Positions 4,483 to 7,088 of a stretch of 7,088 bases of DNA are shown one piece after another; positions within the stretch are counted from its first letter, which is position 1, and every line of letters begins with the position of its first letter. Source of the DNA: an uncultured Actinomycetes bacterium (GTDB lineage Bacteria; Actinomycetota; Thermoleophilia; Miltoncostaeales; Miltoncostaeaceae); the NCBI GenBank assembly GCA_937862675.1, contig CALMEC010000196.1, positions 1-7,088 of the forward strand, given 5' to 3'. A program made the position numbers and the translations under genes. The notes below the pieces were generated by a model. The model had not been told where the DNA came from. It worked only from the letters and a program-made list of their open reading frames with translations, and searched no databases.

Positions 4483-6711
4483 ATGTCCGAACACACCGCG
4501 AGCGACCGGCAGATGCGCCGCCGGGCGCCACAGATCGTGCGATGGAGCACCGCCCATCCGGTGTGGGCCATCGTCACCTGGGTCGTCATCGTCGTCGCGT
4601 CCGTCGTGGCCGCCGGCGTGGTGGGGACCCACAGCACCGACGAGCGGTCCCAGCCGGGTGACTCCGGACGGGCGGAGCGGCTGCTCCACGACGCCGGCTT
4701 CCCCGACAGGCCGGCCGCGGAACACGTCCTCATCCGCCGCACCGACGGCGGGGTCCTGACGACGGAGGAGCGTTCTGCGGGGGCCGCGGCCGTCACCCGG
4801 GAGCTGCGTTCGGTCCCCGATGTCGAGAACCTCTCCACCGACGTCGCGGTCTCGTCGGACGGACGCGTCGCCCTCATGCAGTGGGACGTGGCCGGTGACC
4901 CGACCACCGCGGACCAGCGGGTGGAGCCGATGATCGCCGCCGTCGCACGGGCCGACGCATCCACACCGGGGCTGTCCATCGCGCAGGTCGGCGACGCATC
5001 GCTGAATCGCGCGATCTCGCAGATGTACGGCGACAACTTCCAGCGGGCGGAGGTGCTGTCGCTCCCGCTGACGCTCATCATCCTCGTCATCGTGTTCGGG
5101 GCGGTGGTCGCGGCCCTCGTGCCGCTCCTCCTCGCGGTGATATCACTGGTCGCGGCATTCGGCATCACCACCGCGCTGAGCCCGCTGGTGGCGGGGGACG
5201 AGACGACCGACAGCGTCAGGCTGATCATCGGCCTGGCCGTCGGCGTGGACTACGCGCTCTTCATCATGCGTCGCGCACGGAACGAGCGCTATGAGGGCCG
5301 CAGCACGCGCGACGCCATCCTCGCCGCGTCGGCCACATCCGGTCGCGCCGTGGTGATCTCGGGCCTCACGGTCATGATCGCCGTCGCCGGGATGCTGTTC
5401 GCCGGTGACCCGACGTTCACGTCCATGGGCGTCGGATGCATGGTCGCCGTGGGGACGGCGCTCCTCGGTTCGATGATCGCCCTCCCCGCCGTGCTCGTCC
5501 TCCTGGGCGACCGGGTCGACACGCTGCGCGTCCCCTGGCTGGCACGCCACCGTCGCGAGACCCATGGCGACAACCGGCTCTGGGGAGCCGTCGTGCGCGG
5601 TGCCACCCGGCGCCCCGGTATCACCGTGGCCGTGGTCGGCGGGCTGATGCTCGTGGCCGCCGGACCGGTGCTCGGCCTCCACACCAAGCTCCCGGACCTG
5701 CAGGACCTGCCGAGGACCATCCCGGAGATGCGCACGATGGATGCGCTGGAGGCGGCATTCCCGGCGGAGGGAGGCACCCACCGGATCGCCATCGGAACCA
5801 CCACCGGGGTGGACGCACCGGAGGTGCAGGAGGCGGTTGACGCGATGGTGACCGCTCTGCGCACGACGCCGGGCATCGCGCCCGACTGGACCCCCGCACC
5901 GCACGTCTCGCCCAACGGCCGGGCCATGTACCTGGACGTCCCCTACCTGGGGGACGACACCGCACCCGGCGCCACCGGGTCGCTCGCCGCGTTGCGCGAC
6001 ACGATCATCCCGTCCACCGTCGGGAAGGTCGCCGACGCCTACGTCACCGGGGACGCCGCCGGGTCGCACGACTTCACCGCCCTGATCAACCAGCGACTGC
6101 CGCTCATCATGGGCTTCGTGATCGTCCTGACGATCCTCCTCATGATCCTCGCCTTCCGCAGCCCCTGGCTGGCCGGGATGACGGCGCTGCTCAACCTGCT
6201 GTCGGTCGGCGTGGCGTACGGCCTGCTGGTGCTGGTCTTCCAGCACCATTGGTTCGACGGCGTGATCGGGATCACCACGACGGGCTCCATCGTCGCGTGG
6301 CTCCCGCTGTTCCTCTTCGTCGTCCTGTTCGGCCTGTCGATGGACTACCACGTGTTCGTCCTCTCCCGGATCCGGGAGGCGATCGCCGACGGGGCCACCC
6401 CGGCCGAGGCCATCGAGATCGGCGTGCGTCGCACCGCGTCGGTCGTGACGAGCGCCGCCGTGATCATGATCGGGGCGTTCTCGATGTTCGCCTTCCTGTC
6501 GACGATCGACATGAAGCAGCTGGGAATCGGACTGGCGCTCGCCATCGCCGTGGACGCCACGATCGTCCGCGGGGTCATGCTGCCCGCCGCCCTCCGCCTC
6601 CTCGGGGAGCGGGCGTGGCGGGAGCCGGAGTGGACGCGGCGTCTCCCGCACCTGGGCGAGTCGCTGCCTCCTCGGACGCACACGACGTCGGACGAGCCCG
6701 CCCACGCCTGA
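4483..6711 (+). CDS. MMPL/RND-family transporter
   Basis: A 742-residue membrane protein with the MMPL layout. TM1 (about 28-48) is followed by an extracytoplasmic domain (50-185), TM2-6 (about 193-341), a cytoplasmic loop, TM7 (379-399), a second extracytoplasmic domain (400-538) and TM8-12 (540-705). It is an internal duplication of two MMPL domains. Each half keeps the Asp-Tyr pair of the proton relay known from mycobacterial MmpL3: G-V-D-Y-A-L-F with Asp256/Tyr257, and S-M-D-Y-H-V-F with Asp621/Tyr622. The GDSGRAERLL segment (59-68) is typical of the start of the first periplasmic domain. The family uses the proton gradient to move lipids or other hydrophobic molecules out of the membrane. 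The length agrees with the compact actinobacterial group, which lacks the long C-terminal tail of MmpL3. AGGAGG lies 6 nt before the ATG. The gene shares strand and probably control with the tetR-ABC genes. The substrate is unknown. Confidence 0.94.
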   Translation: MSEHTASDRQMRRRAPQIVRWSTAHPVWAIVTWVVIVVASVVAAGVVGTHSTDERSQPGDSGRAERLLHDAGFPDRPAAEHVLIRRTDGGVLTTEERSAGAAAVTRELRSVPDVENLSTDVAVSSDGRVALMQWDVAGDPTTADQRVEPMIAAVARADASTPGLSIAQVGDASLNRAISQMYGDNFQRAEVLSLPLTLIILVIVFGAVVAALVPLLLAVISLVAAFGITTALSPLVAGDETTDSVRLIIGLAVGVDYALFIMRRARNERYEGRSTRDAILAASATSGRAVVISGLTVMIAVAGMLFAGDPTFTSMGVGCMVAVGTALLGSMIALPAVLVLLGDRVDTLRVPWLARHRRETHGDNRLWGAVVRGATRRPGITVAVVGGLMLVAAGPVLGLHTKLPDLQDLPRTIPEMRTMDALEAAFPAEGGTHRIAIGTTTGVDAPEVQEAVDAMVTALRTTPGIAPDWTPAPHVSPNGRAMYLDVPYLGDDTAPGATGSLAALRDTIIPSTVGKVADAYVTGDAAGSHDFTALINQRLPLIMGFVIVLTILLMILAFRSPWLAGMTALLNLLSVGVAYGLLVLVFQHHWFDGVIGITTTGSIVAWLPLFLFVVLFGLSMDYHVFVLSRIREAIADGATPAEAIEIGVRRTASVVTSAAVIMIGAFSMFAFLSTIDMKQLGIGLALAIAVDATIVRGVMLPAALRLLGERAWREPEWTRRLPHLGESLPPRTHTTSDEPAHA

Positions 6712-6722
6712 GCGTTCCCCCA

Positions 6723-6763
6723 TCCCTCCCCGGCGATGCGCGGCAGCGTCCGTCGGGGAGGGA
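6723..6763 (+). terminator. Hairpin after the MMPL gene (first of two)
   Basis: TCCCTCCCCG (6723-6732) pairs exactly with CGGGGAGGGA (6754-6763). The 21-nt interior can form a further 5-bp stem (6735-6739 with 6746-6750, one G-U). It begins 12 nt after the stop codon. It has no U-tract, so it may be a weak terminator or an mRNA-stabilising structure. Confidence 0.6.
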
Positions 6764-6779
6764 CGTTCGACCGGTTCGG

Positions 6780-6818
6780 GAAAACCGTCCGACGCATCCA
6801 TCGCGTCGGACGGTTTTC
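6780..6818. terminator. Strong intrinsic terminator, possibly bidirectional
   Basis: A perfect 16-bp stem is formed by 6780-6795 and 6803-6818, with a 7-nt loop. The arms begin with GAAAA and end with TTTTC, so a U-run falls at the 3' side in both directions. It closes the exporter unit and separates it from the next gene. Confidence 0.85.
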
Positions 6819-6842
6819 GGGCGGGTGCCCGAGGCGTATCCT
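6814..6842 (+). promoter_or_regulatory. Possible promoter upstream of the small ORF
   Basis: TATCCT (6837-6842) is an acceptable -10 box of the TANNNT type. It lies 6 nt before the ATG at 6849, which would make the transcript leaderless. The -35 candidate TTTTCG (6814-6819, 17-bp spacer) is weak, matching 3 of 6 bases, and lies in the terminator's T-run. Confidence 0.35.
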
Positions 6843-6848
6843 TCCCCG

Positions 6849-6947
6849 ATGGTCATCCTCGTTCAGAACGAGGTCGAACAGCCGACCGCAATCGTCGCAC
6901 CGACGATCGTCCGTCGTCGGTCACACGCCGAGAGAGGTCCGTCATGA
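6849..6947 (+). CDS. Possible 32-residue leader peptide or small protein
   Basis: An open frame of 32 codons runs from ATG (6849-6851) to a TGA (6945-6947) that overlaps the ATG of the next gene (ATGA, 6944-6947), the same junction used twice in the exporter operon. The peptide starts MVILVQNEVEQ and is Val/Ile-rich for its first two thirds, then basic (VRRRSH). No SD is seen, but a -10 box 6 nt upstream would allow leaderless translation. No attenuation-type run of one amino acid is visible. Two 17-bp palindromes lie within it. It may be a real coupled leader, or simply the 5' UTR of the secreted protein gene. I recognise no family. Confidence 0.3.
   Translation: MVILVQNEVEQPTAIVAPTIVRRRSHAERGPS
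6857..6873. repeat. 17-bp palindrome upstream of the secreted protein gene
   Basis: CCTCGTT (6857-6863) and AACGAGG (6867-6873) are exact reverse complements around CAG. It may be an operator or an RNA hairpin in the leader of the following gene. Confidence 0.45.
6891..6907. repeat. Second 17-bp palindrome upstream of the secreted protein gene
   Basis: ATCGTCG (6891-6897) and CGACGAT (6901-6907) are exact reverse complements around CAC. The arm and loop lengths equal those of the palindrome at 6857-6873, and the centres are 34 bp apart. The arm sequences differ, so they are not two copies of one operator. Confidence 0.45.
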
Positions 6948-7088
6948 CTGGCTCCCGTGTCCTGCCGCGCATCGGCGGCCTTCCGCTCGCCCTGATCCTC
7001 GGTGCGCTCCTTGCGGGGGCGCCCACCGCCTCCGCGGCGCTCCCGGTGATGGCGGTCACGAAGAACCCCACCCGGATCGACAAGCTGC
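6944..7088 (+). CDS. Secreted protein, N-terminal fragment (cut by window end)
   Basis: Only 48 codons are visible, starting with ATG at 6944 behind an AGAGAGG purine run 6 nt upstream. They encode a typical Sec signal peptide: Arg5 and Arg9, a hydrophobic core LPLALILGALLAGAP (13-27), and a cleavage site after T-A-S-A (about residue 31 or 32). The mature N-terminus begins around ALPVMAVTKNPTRIDKL, which does not identify a family. It follows the strong terminator at 6780-6818, so it is a separate transcription unit. Export from the cell is likely; the function is unknown because the rest lies outside the window. Confidence 0.75.
   Translation, partial: MTGSRVLPRIGGLPLALILGALLAGAPTASAALPVMAVTKNPTRIDKL

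Noticed and set aside
3936..5228. Minus-strand open frame of 430 codons across the permease and MMPL genes
   Set aside because: It is antisense to two confident genes, Ser/Thr/Arg-rich and without recognisable motifs. It spans the intergenic gap only because stops are rare at high GC.
5143..6801. Long minus-strand open frame of about 550 codons opposite the MMPL gene
   Set aside because: Composition is Arg/Gly/Asp/His/Pro-rich without domains or membrane segments, as expected for the antisense of a GC-rich gene. The plus-strand MMPL frame has clear motifs.

Overview
The window comes from a high-GC Gram-positive bacterium (Actinobacteria; codon use, -10 boxes and gene types fit a Microbacteriaceae-like host, but the genus is not determinable from this sequence). 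It divides near position 2190 into two parts that differ in composition. The left part is only moderately GC-rich, with AT-rich patches. The right part is about 70% GC or more, with strong G/C bias at third codon positions.

Left part (1-2188): a minus-strand pair made of a small four-cysteine lipoprotein (1672 to 1190) and, 13 bases downstream, a secreted protein built of tandem repeats of about 105-119 residues. The repeat protein starts at 1176 and runs off the left edge of the window. A sigma70-like promoter lies at 1747-1775. Just upstream of it is a perfect 25-bp hairpin (1795-1849), which looks like the terminator of a further minus-strand reading frame. That frame is short (53 codons), unrecognised and possibly decayed.

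Right part (2153-6818): a plus-strand export cassette. It holds a TetR-family regulator, an ABC ATPase and an ABC-2 permease, with ATGA stop/start overlaps at both junctions. After a 193-base gap comes a 742-residue MMPL/RND-type transporter. The tetR promoter appears to give a leaderless mRNA. A 38-bp palindrome covers its -10 box and start codon, which suggests autorepression of the whole unit. Two successive hairpins (6723-6763 and 6780-6818) close the unit. The simplest reading is a substrate-inducible export system with a primary (ATP-driven) and a secondary (proton-driven) pump under one regulator; the substrate cannot be told from sequence.

Right edge (6819-7088): a 32-codon open frame with a possible leaderless start contains two 17-bp palindromes. 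It overlaps by ATGA the start of a secreted protein that is cut by the window end.

No rRNA, tRNA, CRISPR array, transposase or phage gene was seen. The most notable items are the near-identical repeat blocks in the secreted protein, the palindrome over the leaderless tetR start, the pairing of ABC and MMPL exporters, and the small open frame upstream of the last gene.
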